19,523 nucleotides of DNA from Stenotrophomonas sp. UBA7346 (GTDB taxonomy: Bacteria > Pseudomonadota > Gammaproteobacteria > Xanthomonadales > Xanthomonadaceae), in NCBI GenBank assembly GCA_002471015.1, contig DKPB01000002.1, positions 1 through 19,523 on the forward strand, read 5' to 3'. How positions within the stretch are numbered: the stretch's first letter is position 1; every line of letters begins with the position of its first letter. Made by a program: the position numbers and the translations under genes. Of the stretch, positions 7,127 to 14,722 are shown piece by piece. The notes beneath the pieces are model-generated. The model saw only the letters and a list, made by a program, of their open reading frames with translations. It was not told the origin of the DNA and searched no databases.

Positions 7127-8110
7127 ATGCTGTTCCAGCATATACGAACATTTTTTGACAGATTCACCATCATCCTGATTGCCGTAGTTGTCGTTGCAAC
7201 TGTGTTGCCGGCGACGGGTCGGGGGGCACTCCTGTTTCATTGGTTGACGAACTTCGCAATTACCCTGCTCTTCTTCATGCATGGTGCCAAGCTCTCAAGG
7301 GGCGCGATAGTCGCCGGGCTGACCCATTGGCGACTTCACATCCTTGTTTTTGCATGTACCTTCCTTGTCTTTCCTCTGCTGGGCGTCGGGTTGAGGCCTG
7401 TGATTCAGGGTTTGGTGGGAGAACCACTGGCCATCGGGATCGTCTTTCTCTGCGTCCTGCCAGGAACCGTGCAGTCGGCCATCGCTTTTACTTCGCTTGC
7501 GAAGGGGAATGTTCCAGCTGCGATATGCAGTGCTTCCGCATCCAGCATTCTCGGTATTGTCCTGACTCCGCTGCTGGTCGCTCTGCTTCTGGGGGTTCGT
7601 ATTGGCACAGGCGCGTCCTTGCTTGATGCGATACTCGCCATCAGTCTCGAACTGCTGGTTCCTTTCATCGCAGGGCATCTGTCGCGGCCGCTGATTGGCG
7701 CGTGGATTGATCGGCATCGCGACGTTCTGGGCGCCGTGGATCAAAGTTCCATTCTGCTTGTGGTCTACACGGCGATGAGCGCGTCGGTTGTGGAGGGCCT
7801 CTGGACTGCCGTTGACGCCAGGCAGTTGATCGGACTCGGCGTCATCTGCTGCATCCTTCTGGCGCTCATTCTAGGCCTCACTTCCTGGTTGGGACGGTAC
7901 CTCGGATTCAATCGAGAAGACCGCATCACCATAGTGTTCTGTGGATCCAAGAAGAGCCTGGCCAACGGTGTGCCGATGGCCAGCGTGCTGTTCGCCGGTG
8001 CAATGCTGGGGCCTGCATTGTTGCCACTGATGATCTTTCACCAACTGCAACTGATGGTCTGTGCCGTGATGGCGCAGAGATACGCCCGTCATGCCGATGC
8101 CAGCGGCTGA
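7127..8110 (+). CDS. Bile acid:sodium symporter-like (SBF_like) membrane transporter
   Basis: This is a polytopic inner-membrane carrier of the BASS superfamily, SBF_like branch (YfeH type), with about nine or ten hydrophobic helices over 327 residues. The ATG at 7127 was chosen because AAGGT lies just upstream and the membrane-protein sequence begins there; the frame is open further upstream but that part is not protein-like. Family signatures are LPGTVQSAIAFTSLAKGN at 111-128 and FCGSKKSLANGVPMA at 271-285, the crossover motifs with small polar residues. The substrate is unknown; relatives move organic anions with sodium. It diverges from an AraC regulator. A PBP2 gene follows after 156 bp and might be cotranscribed. 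Confidence 0.87.
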   Translation: MLFQHIRTFFDRFTIILIAVVVVATVLPATGRGALLFHWLTNFAITLLFFMHGAKLSRGAIVAGLTHWRLHILVFACTFLVFPLLGVGLRPVIQGLVGEPLAIGIVFLCVLPGTVQSAIAFTSLAKGNVPAAICSASASSILGIVLTPLLVALLLGVRIGTGASLLDAILAISLELLVPFIAGHLSRPLIGAWIDRHRDVLGAVDQSSILLVVYTAMSASVVEGLWTAVDARQLIGLGVICCILLALILGLTSWLGRYLGFNREDRITIVFCGSKKSLANGVPMASVLFAGAMLGPALLPLMIFHQLQLMVCAVMAQRYARHADASG

Positions 8111-8199
8111 GTGAGCGAGTCCGGTGGAAGTGGGGGGATGGGGCCTGGGCAGCGGGCTGCTCCAGGGCTCATCTGCTGTGAGAGATGATTCGTGCGTCG

Positions 8200-8215
8200 C
8201 CTGCGATCACGCAGG
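8200..8215. repeat. Short palindrome upstream of the PBP2 gene
   Basis: CCTGCG and CGCAGG flank a 4-nt loop in the gap between the transporter and PBP2 genes. It lies about 50 bp before the chosen PBP2 start. It could be an operator or hairpin, with nothing else to support a role. Confidence 0.3.
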
Positions 8216-8266
8216 GGTAGTGGCCTTGGGGCCGCAGGCGTGCGGGTCCAGAAGTATGGGATTCAG

Positions 8267-10105
8267 ATGCGACGAGGATACGGTGGGTCTCGCCATGGTG
8301 CAGATCAATTCAGGACCCGTGCACTGGTCGGCTTCATTTCTGTCTGTTTGTGCTTTGCGGGGCTAAGCGGCTGGTACTTCAAGCTGCAGGTAATGGATCA
8401 CGAAACATATGCCACCCGCTCCGACCGGAATCGGATCCGGCCCGCTCCGGTGATCCCGGCTCGAGGCGTCATCTACGACAGGAAAGGCCGGTTGCTTGCA
8501 GACAATGTTGCCTCCTTTCAACTGGTCGTCAATCCGGAGCAGGTTTCCGATATCAAGACCATGCTCAGCGAGGTTTCGTCAGTCATTCCGCTTGCCGAGT
8601 CCGACATTCAAGCCTTCAATCAGAGCCTACAGCTGCGCAGGCGGGGGGCGTCGGTTGCACTGAAGAGTCAACTGACGGAAGAGGAAATGGCCCGGTTTGC
8701 AGTGGACCTCTGGCGATTCCCGGGGGTTGAACTACAGTCCCATCTGGTTCGCCGATATGCCTATGGCGATCTTCTGGCGCATGTCATCGGCTATGTAGGC
8801 CGACCCAATGAGGCCGACATGGAGCGTATTGGCGATGAGGCGGCATTTCTGCCTTACGTAGGAAAAACCGGAATCGAGCGCTACTACGAGGAGGCGCTGC
8901 ATGGAAGATTTGGATATGAGCAGGTCGAGATAAACGCAAGCGGTCGGCCGATGCGCACAGTGGGCCGCGTGCCCGCGCATGCGGGCAAGGACCTGCAGCT
9001 GTCGATTGACGTGGAGCTGCAACGTGTCATGGCTGAGGCGTTTGCTGATCAGGAAGGTGCCGCCATTGCGATGGATCCGAGAAGTGGGGAGGTCCTGGCA
9101 ATGGTCAGTCTCCCCTCGTTTGATCCGGGTCTGTTCGTGGGCGGGATCACACACGAACAGTTCGCCGCCCTGAACTCCAACCCTTCGCGGCCCCAGTTCA
9201 ATCGGCTTGTACTTGGTGGCGTTGCACCGGGCTCGACGATCAAGCCGCTCATAGGACTGGCCGGCCTGGATGCGGGGCTCAGGCGCCCGCAAGACCGGGT
9301 CCTTTCAACCGGTATGTTCCATCTGCCCGGTTACTCGAGGGGTTGGGGCGATTCGCATCGCGGTGGGCATGGCTGGACAGACCTGAGCAAGTCGATTGCC
9401 GAATCAGTCAACACCTACTACTACAGGTTGGCGCTGGACCTCGGCATTGAAAGACTCGACAGCTACATGAGCTACTACGGATTTGGCCAGGTTACTGGCA
9501 TAGATCTGCCTGGTGAGATTGATGGAATCCTCCCATCGCCTGCCGACAAGCTGCGTAGAAGGAAGCAGAAATGGTACCCGGGGGATACGGTCAACATCAG
9601 CATTGGTCAGGGGGACTGGAAGGTGACGCCGCTCCAGCTGGTACGGGCAGTGTCGGGCATAGCCAATGGTTGGCTCCGGCAACCGCAGTTGGTTACCCGG
9701 CAGCGGGCTGGATTTGATGGCGACTGGGTGGCCGTGCCTGAGAGGGCAAGCAAGCCCATCAGTCCGAACGCAGGGAACGTACAAGCCGTTCGTGATGGGA
9801 TGGCAGCAACAATGCGTCCTGGCGGCGGGGCATGGCGTGCAGCCATCGGGGCCAGTTACCCAATGGCGGGGAAGACGGGAACCGCGCAGGTTGTAGGCCG
9901 CAAAGGGATCGCTGCCGTCGATCCCAGAAGCTTGCCCCTGCATCTCCGGCATAGGGCGCTGTTCGTGGGCTTTGCCCCGGCGGATGACCCGCAGATTGCC
10001 ATTGCAGTTGCTGTCGAGGGTGGCGGCTACGGCGGGCGCGCTGCTGCGCCTATTGCCCGAAAGGTATTTGATGCCTGGCTGGAGGGGGCTGAGGGCAACT
10101 ACTAG
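8267..10105 (+). CDS. Penicillin-binding protein 2 (MrdA-type) paralog
   Basis: This is a class B PBP: a periplasmic D,D-transpeptidase anchored by one N-terminal helix (about residues 20-38), of the type that crosslinks the elongation peptidoglycan with RodA. The ATG at 8267 gives 612 residues, the usual length; upstream codons from a GTG at 8192 are not family-like. RGVIYDRKGRLLADN (66-80) opens the pedestal domain. The active-site motifs are intact: STIK with Ser323 and Lys326, SVN at 380-382, and KTG at 536-538. Loci for the housekeeping copy normally have mreBCD, mrdA and rodA together; none are here. Its codons are less GC-biased than the bio genes, and an IS remnant lies within the same block, so it is probably an acquired second copy. 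It may be less sensitive to a beta-lactam, which the sequence alone cannot show. Confidence 0.93.
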   Translation: MRRGYGGSRHGADQFRTRALVGFISVCLCFAGLSGWYFKLQVMDHETYATRSDRNRIRPAPVIPARGVIYDRKGRLLADNVASFQLVVNPEQVSDIKTMLSEVSSVIPLAESDIQAFNQSLQLRRRGASVALKSQLTEEEMARFAVDLWRFPGVELQSHLVRRYAYGDLLAHVIGYVGRPNEADMERIGDEAAFLPYVGKTGIERYYEEALHGRFGYEQVEINASGRPMRTVGRVPAHAGKDLQLSIDVELQRVMAEAFADQEGAAIAMDPRSGEVLAMVSLPSFDPGLFVGGITHEQFAALNSNPSRPQFNRLVLGGVAPGSTIKPLIGLAGLDAGLRRPQDRVLSTGMFHLPGYSRGWGDSHRGGHGWTDLSKSIAESVNTYYYRLALDLGIERLDSYMSYYGFGQVTGIDLPGEIDGILPSPADKLRRRKQKWYPGDTVNISIGQGDWKVTPLQLVRAVSGIANGWLRQPQLVTRQRAGFDGDWVAVPERASKPISPNAGNVQAVRDGMAATMRPGGGAWRAAIGASYPMAGKTGTAQVVGRKGIAAVDPRSLPLHLRHRALFVGFAPADDPQIAIAVAVEGGGYGGRAAAPIARKVFDAWLEGAEGNY

Positions 10106-10757
10106 CCCGTCGGTGGCGTGCCGTGCTGTGGGCCATCCGTTATTACAGTGAGGACAATGAGGGGCGATCGATACGAGGAAGTTGCTTTGCAACGGCCTTG
10201 GGGTTTCTGGCCTGCGATGTTGGGGTGCTGCTTCGAGCTCGTCAGGCGTTGCCACCGAGGCAGTTGGGGGTGGTATGGAGGCTCCTACGGAGGGAGGTGC
10301 TTTCTGAAGGGCCCACTTATCAACCTGCTGGAAAGGAAGCACGCCATGGCGTCGTCCGCGCGGTTGTAGCGCCCGCTCATGCTTGGCGCAGAAGCGGTGT
10401 CCTTGCAGAGGTGCAGCCGTGCATCGATCCCGTCGAGAGATTGCTGGCTGCAGTGGATCAATGCGGTGCGCTGAAGCCGGCTGCGCAGGGCTTTCTTCGG
10501 ACGCACAAAAGGCGCGCGACGCATCAGCGGCCCACAGCGTGTAGAAGCCCGATGTGAGAGACGATCCGGGAAAAAGTGCAGGCCGCAGCAGGAAGCCGAC
10601 GATCCGCTATGCGGAAGGGCACTTCACCACGTCCCGTCCCCGCCTCCTCAGGATTGGAGTTGGGTTGGGCTTGCCCACCAACCGAGGAAGGGCAGGCCCA
10701 CGGCAAGGCGCAGGTCACCGATAGCTGCGCGCTCGGCACATGGGCGCTAACCTCGGA
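10106..10757. other. 652-bp stretch without a recognisable gene
   Basis: Open frames exist on both strands (for example plus 10123-10557 and minus 10524-10285), but none has a convincing ribosome site or a protein I recognise. The plus frame contains the stretch downstream of the PBP2 stop and could be eroded mobile DNA. A hairpin at 10666-10700 lies near the end of mesD. This stretch probably includes the right border of the accessory block. Confidence 0.45.
10666..10700. repeat. Inverted repeat downstream of mesD
   Basis: Arms of 11 nt (10666-10676 and 10690-10700) pair with one T.G mismatch around a 13-nt loop. They lie about 60 bp after the mesD stop on its strand. There is no U tract, so this is only a possible transcript end or processing hairpin. 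Confidence 0.4.
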
Positions 10758-11786
10758 TCAGGCTGACAGCTCGCTGCGGATGATTTCCGCGCCGGCACTC
10801 AGTGCATGCAACTTGCCGCGGGCAACCTGCCGTGGCAACGGCGCCATGCCGCAGTTGGTGGACGGGTAGAGCTTGTCCGCATCGACGAACTGCAATGCCT
10901 TGCGCAGGGTGGCAGCCACGTCTTCGGGGGTCTCGACGGTGTTGCTTGCCACATCGATGGCGCCCACCATCACCTTCTTGCCGCGCACCAGTTCGATCAG
11001 GTCGATCGGCACGTGCGAGTTCTGGCATTCGAGCGAGATGATGTCGAGGCTGGACTGCTGGAGCTTGGGGAAGGATTCCTCATACTGGCGCCATTCCGAA
11101 CCCAGGGTCTTCTTCCAATCGGTATTGGCCTTGATGCCGTAGCCGTAGCAGATGTGCACCGCGGTTTCGCACTTGAGCCCTTCGATGGCGCGTTCCAGGG
11201 TGGCTACGCCCCAGTCATTGACTTCGTCGAAGAACACGTTGAAGGCGGGTTCGTCGAACTGGATGATATCCACGCCCGCTGCCTCCAGTTCCCTGGCCTC
11301 CTGGTTGAGGATGGTGGCGAACTCCCAGGCCAGCTTCTCGCGGCTGCGATAGTGTGCGTCGTAGAGGGTGTCGATCATGGTCATCGGGCCGGGTAGGGCC
11401 CACTTGATCGGCTGCCGGGTCTGCTGGCGCAGGAACTTGGCGTCCTCGACGAAGACCGGCTTCTGCCGGCTCACCGCGCCGACCACGGTAGGTACGCTGG
11501 CGTCATAGCGGTCGCGGATCCTCACCGTCTCGCGCTTTGCGAAATCCACGCCGTCCAGGTGCTCTATGAAGGTGGTGACGAAGTGCTGGCGGGTCTGTTC
11601 GCCATCACTGACGATGTCGATGCCGGCGTGCTGCTGCTCCTGCAACGACAAACGCAGGGCGTCCTGCTTGGCCTCGACCAATTCATCGCCCTGCAGCTTC
11701 CAGGGGGACCAGAGCTTTTCCGGTTCGGCCAGCCACGCAGGCTTGGGCAGACTGCCGGCGGTGGACGTTGGCAATAGTTTTTTCAT
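10758..11786 (-). CDS. mesD: Core methionine synthase MesD (MetE-like, folate-independent)
   Basis: This is a MetE/UroD-fold methyltransferase of 342 residues that makes methionine from homocysteine. It has only the catalytic half and lacks the N-terminal folate-binding domain of MetE. Zinc ligands are visible as His211 and Cys213 (HICYG), Glu253 (SLECQ) and Cys312 (STNCGM), and QFDEPAF at 176-182 matches the MetE QIDEPA motif. Linkage to a DUF1852 gene identifies the MesD family, reported in aerobic bacteria to need neither methyl-tetrahydrofolate nor cobalamin but to need DUF1852 and oxygen. It is the last gene of a minus-strand cluster, 33 bp after mesX. The methyl donor is unknown. Shine-Dalgarno support for the ATG is weak. 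Confidence 0.88.
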   Translation of the reverse strand: MKKLLPTSTAGSLPKPAWLAEPEKLWSPWKLQGDELVEAKQDALRLSLQEQQHAGIDIVSDGEQTRQHFVTTFIEHLDGVDFAKRETVRIRDRYDASVPTVVGAVSRQKPVFVEDAKFLRQQTRQPIKWALPGPMTMIDTLYDAHYRSREKLAWEFATILNQEARELEAAGVDIIQFDEPAFNVFFDEVNDWGVATLERAIEGLKCETAVHICYGYGIKANTDWKKTLGSEWRQYEESFPKLQQSSLDIISLECQNSHVPIDLIELVRGKKVMVGAIDVASNTVETPEDVAATLRKALQFVDADKLYPSTNCGMAPLPRQVARGKLHALSAGAEIIRSELSA

Positions 11787-11819
11787 GGTGGATTGTTCAG
11801 TTCAGTTCTGTACGGTTGA

Positions 11820-12803
11820 TCAGGCGGCGCAGTTCGCGGCCCAGTGCGTCAGCACGTCGCGGTACGGGGTGATGAAGTGTGCTTCGGTGTAGCGGCCCTG
11901 TTTGACTGCCAGCTGGCTGCGTTCCTCGCGGTCGTAGACGATCTTGGTCAGCGAGTAATCCTGGTGCTTGAGGCTGGGCTGGTAGACGCTGCAGGCGGCG
12001 GAGTTGGCGTTGTAGATCTCGGGCCGGTAGATCTTCTGGAACGTCTCCATCGTGCTGATGGTGCCGATCAGCTCCAGGTCGCTGTAGTCGCCCAGCAGGT
12101 CACCGCAGAAGTAGAAGGCCAGCGGCGCCGCACCATTGGGCGGCATGAAGAAGCGCACCTGCATGCCCATCTTGGCGAAGTACTGGTCGGTGGAGGAAAG
12201 CGCGTTCTGCAGGTACTCCACGCCCAATACCGGGTGCTCGTTGCCGGTGCGGTGGTAGGTCTTGCTGCTGGACGCGCTGATGCAGATCACCGGCGGCTTG
12301 CTGAAGTGTTGCTTGTAGGCCGGCGAATTCATGAAGTGTTTGAACAGCTTGCCGTGCAGGTCACCAAAATCCTCCGGTGCGGCAAAGCTGCTGCGGCCGT
12401 CGTTATAGGCCGGCAGCAGCACGCTGAAGTCGTAGTCACGCACATAGGAGGAGAAGTTGTTGCCGACGATGCCGTCGATGCGGGTGTTGCTGGCGTGGTC
12501 GACGATGGTGGTTTTCAGTATTTCGATCAACGGGAAAACCACAGCGTCCGCCTGCGGCCCTACCGACATCTCGGCGGAGATGATCTCAAGCTCGACCGAA
12601 TAGCGATCGGCGTTGGGATTGTCCCAGTGCGCGAGGTTGTTGAAGCGGTTGTCGATCATCTTCAGGGTATTGCGCAGGTTCTGCTCACGGCTGCTGCCGC
12701 GTGCCAGGTTGGCAAAATTGGTGGTCAGGCGGGTGCTGTCCGATGGCTGGTAGTTCTCATCAAAGCGCAGGCGTTTGATGTGGAATTCAAAGGTGTCGTT
12801 CAT
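11820..12803 (-). CDS. mesX: DUF1852 protein MesX, partner of MesD
   Basis: This 327-residue protein matches the DUF1852 family as I recall it (start FEFHIKRLRFDENY, end ITPYRDVLTHWAANC). The family is required for MesD activity in vivo together with oxygen; the chemistry is unresolved. There is no signal peptide or membrane segment, so it is cytoplasmic. The sequence shows several well-spaced aromatic and polar clusters (VGNNFSSYVRDYDFS at about 113-127, ISASSSKTYHRTGNEHPVLG at about 175-194) but no textbook cofactor motif. It sits 33 bp upstream of mesD and 74 bp downstream of the FMN reductase gene on the same strand, so the three are probably one operon. Confidence 0.87.
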   Translation of the reverse strand: MNDTFEFHIKRLRFDENYQPSDSTRLTTNFANLARGSSREQNLRNTLKMIDNRFNNLAHWDNPNADRYSVELEIISAEMSVGPQADAVVFPLIEILKTTIVDHASNTRIDGIVGNNFSSYVRDYDFSVLLPAYNDGRSSFAAPEDFGDLHGKLFKHFMNSPAYKQHFSKPPVICISASSSKTYHRTGNEHPVLGVEYLQNALSSTDQYFAKMGMQVRFFMPPNGAAPLAFYFCGDLLGDYSDLELIGTISTMETFQKIYRPEIYNANSAACSVYQPSLKHQDYSLTKIVYDREERSQLAVKQGRYTEAHFITPYRDVLTHWAANCAA

Positions 12804-12877
12804 CGCGGGCGGCTACCGTAGGTTCTGCGGGTGGAGGAGAGCCGGCAATGCGCTGGCTCGGGGTGAGGCCGGCTCTA

Positions 12878-13468
12878 TCAGGCGGCGGCAACGGCGGCCG
12901 CGGCTGCCTGTGTATGGCGTTTGAGTTCCAGCAGCGGCAGGGCACGTTGGACGGCCAGCTGGGACCGCTGGATCAGTGCTTCGTCGTGCAGGCGGTAGTC
13001 CAGGAAGTCCTTGTCGGTCGCATAGACGCCCAGCGGCAAGGTGCGGGCCTGGAAGAAACTGAAGAGTGGCCGCAGCTGGTGGTCGATCATCAAGGCGTGG
13101 CGCTCGCTGCCGCCGGTGGCGGCCAACAACACCGGGGTGTCGATCAAGGCGTTCTGGTCGACGAAATCGAAGAAGTGCTTGAACAGCCCGGTATAGGACC
13201 CGCGGTACACCGGCGTGGACACAATCAGGATGTCGGCCTGCTCCACGGCTGCAAGCTGCTGTTCCACCGGATCGGGCAACTGCGAGCGCCACAGCGCACC
13301 GGCCAGTTGCGGGGCCAGCTGGCCCAGCTCGATCAGGCGTTGCTCGCAGTGCAGTTGTTCGCCGACCAGACCGAGCAGGTGCTCGGCCAACGACACCGCC
13401 CTGGAGGGACGCTGCATGCCGCCAGAAACGGCTACAGCGCGCAGTGGAGGATTCAAGTGCGGTTTCAT
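12878..13468 (-). CDS. NADPH-dependent FMN reductase (MsuE-like)
   Basis: This is a flavodoxin-fold reductase of 196 residues that supplies reduced FMN using NAD(P)H. The phosphate-binding loop is SGGMQRPSRA at 15-24. The typical flavin-side segment PVYRGSYTGLFKHFFDF is at 86-102, followed by TGGSERHALMIDHQLRPLFSFF at about 118-139, as in MsuE/SsuE-like enzymes. The C terminus is an alanine-rich tail. It is the promoter-proximal gene of the mesX-mesD cluster and is divergent from metR. This suggests, as an inference, that reduced flavin feeds an oxygen-dependent step of the MesX/MesD reaction. A sulfonate-utilisation role is less likely because no ssu or msu genes are near. Confidence 0.85.
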   Translation of the reverse strand: MKPHLNPPLRAVAVSGGMQRPSRAVSLAEHLLGLVGEQLHCEQRLIELGQLAPQLAGALWRSQLPDPVEQQLAAVEQADILIVSTPVYRGSYTGLFKHFFDFVDQNALIDTPVLLAATGGSERHALMIDHQLRPLFSFFQARTLPLGVYATDKDFLDYRLHDEALIQRSQLAVQRALPLLELKRHTQAAAAAVAAA

Positions 13469-13581
13469 TGGAAATGGATCTGCTCGTTCCCGGATCTACC
13501 GAAGTGGGATTGATGCTAGCGATGGGTTTCCATGACGTAAAATGGTCTTATTTCACTAATCCATGAATAATTCTCATCCAT
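13469..13581. promoter_or_regulatory. Divergent control region of metR and the FMN reductase-mesX-mesD cluster
   Basis: This 113-bp region is much more AT-rich near metR. It holds TTCA-N8-TGAA (13552-13567) and, sharing the TGAA, TGAA-N5-CTCA (13564-13576), which matches seven of eight fixed bases of the known MetR consensus TGAA-N5-TTCA. On the minus strand TAGCAT (13513-13518) is a possible -10 for the mes cluster. A further palindrome CCAT-N8-ATGG lies at 13530-13545. Confidence 0.5.
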
Positions 13582-14496
13582 ATGCTTGAGCGCATCCATC
13601 TGAGCATCGTGCAGCAGGTCGAGAAGCAGGGGTCGTTGACGGCTGCTGCCGGGGTACTGAACCTGACCCAGTCAGCGTTGAGCCACAGCATCCGCAAACT
13701 GGAGCAGCAGTTGGGCACGGAGATATGGCTGCGCGAAGGCCGCAGCCTGCGGCTGACCCAGGCTGGCCAGTACCTGCTGGCGGTGGCCAACCGAGTACTG
13801 CCACAACTGACGCTTGCCGAAGAACGCTTGGACCAGTTCGCCCAGGGCGAGCGCGGCGCGCTGCGGATCGGCATGGAATGCCACCCCTGCTACCAGTGGT
13901 TGCTGAAGGTGGTTTCCCCCTATCTGGCGGCTTGGCCTGACGTGGATGTGGACGTCCGGCAGAAGTTCCAGTTCGGCGGCATCGGTGCGCTTTTCGGCTA
14001 CGAGATTGATCTGTTGGTGACGCCTGACCCGCTGTACAAGCCGGGTCTGAGCTTCGAACCGGTGTTCGACTACGAGCAGGTGCTGGTGGTGGCCAAGGGC
14101 CATTCGCTGGCATCGCAGGCCTACGTCAAGCCGCAGCAACTAACCCGCGAGGTGCTGATCAGCTACCCCGTGGACATCGAGCGCCTGGATATCTACAGCC
14201 AGTTCCTGCTGCCTGCGGGCGTGACGCCGCGCCGCCACAAGACCATCGAGACCACCGACATCATGCTGCAGATGGTGGCCAGCGGCCGGGGCGTGGCGGC
14301 ATTGCCGCGCTGGCTGGTGGAGGAGTACGCCACCCGCATGGATGTGGTGCCGGTACGGCTGGGCGCGCGCGGGGTTGCCAAACAGATCTTTCTGGGTTCG
14401 CGCGAAGCCGACAGCGGCATTGACTACGTGCGCGCTTTCATCGAGCTCGCGCGTAGATCGGCCACCGCGATAGGCCAGGGTGCACGCCAGGCGTGA
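13582..14496 (+). CDS. metR: LysR family regulator MetR
   Basis: This is a transcriptional activator of methionine genes that senses homocysteine. The 304-residue protein has the LysR helix-turn-helix at about 17-45 (GSLTAAAGVLNLTQSALSHS). It also has MetR-specific segments in the ligand domain: RIGMECHPCYQWL at 95-107 (compare IAIECHSCIQWL in E. coli), then YPVDIERLDIY and LLPAGVTP. These make MetR more likely than a generic LysR. It diverges from the FMN reductase-mesX-mesD cluster and MetR-like half sites lie directly before its own start, so it probably controls that cluster and itself. The ATG at 13582 has little Shine-Dalgarno sequence, and the N terminus fits the family. Confidence 0.9.
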   Translation: MLERIHLSIVQQVEKQGSLTAAAGVLNLTQSALSHSIRKLEQQLGTEIWLREGRSLRLTQAGQYLLAVANRVLPQLTLAEERLDQFAQGERGALRIGMECHPCYQWLLKVVSPYLAAWPDVDVDVRQKFQFGGIGALFGYEIDLLVTPDPLYKPGLSFEPVFDYEQVLVVAKGHSLASQAYVKPQQLTREVLISYPVDIERLDIYSQFLLPAGVTPRRHKTIETTDIMLQMVASGRGVAALPRWLVEEYATRMDVVPVRLGARGVAKQIFLGSREADSGIDYVRAFIELARRSATAIGQGARQA

Positions 14497-14512
14497 GAGG
14501 CGCCGATGCCGC

Positions 14513-14534
14513 GCCCGCTCCTTCGAAAGCGGGC
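14513..14534. repeat. Hairpin just after metR
   Basis: A 7-bp perfect stem GCCCGCT / AGCGGGC with an 8-nt loop lies 16 bp after the metR stop. It has no T run, so it is a possible weak terminator only. Confidence 0.4.
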
Positions 14535-14661
14535 GAGAGGATGCTGTTGTGAATGATCCGGGATACGGTGACGCGGCGCTTGCGGTAGCCCAGGTGGCTC
14601 GGGCTCCGGTGCTGCCTGGACGTGCCGTGGTTTGGCGTTTGCGGCGCCTTCAACAGACAAT

Positions 14662-14722
14662 GGGGTGAGCACTGCGCAGCCCCCAAAGGAGTGCGCGCTG
14701 CGCAGTGTAGGCGATTCACCCC
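14662..14722. terminator. Long inverted repeat between metR and the HMG-CoA-lyase-like gene
   Basis: There are nested arms: an outer GGGGTGA (14662-14668) with TCACCCC (14716-14722), and an inner perfect 10-bp pair CACTGCGCAG (14670-14679) with CTGCGCAGTG (14698-14707). The outer right arm contains the stop codon of the HMG-CoA-lyase-like gene. The position between convergent genes suggests a shared transcript end, but no U tract is present. Confidence 0.4.

Noticed and set aside
10123..10557. 144-codon plus-strand frame after the PBP2 gene
   Set aside because: No Shine-Dalgarno, no recognisable family and irregular codon use. It was described as part of a gene-free stretch instead.
11844..12821. 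Plus-strand frame of 325 codons opposite mesX
   Set aside because: It mirrors the mesX frame, lacks family resemblance and has no ribosome site. The minus-strand DUF1852 protein explains the region.
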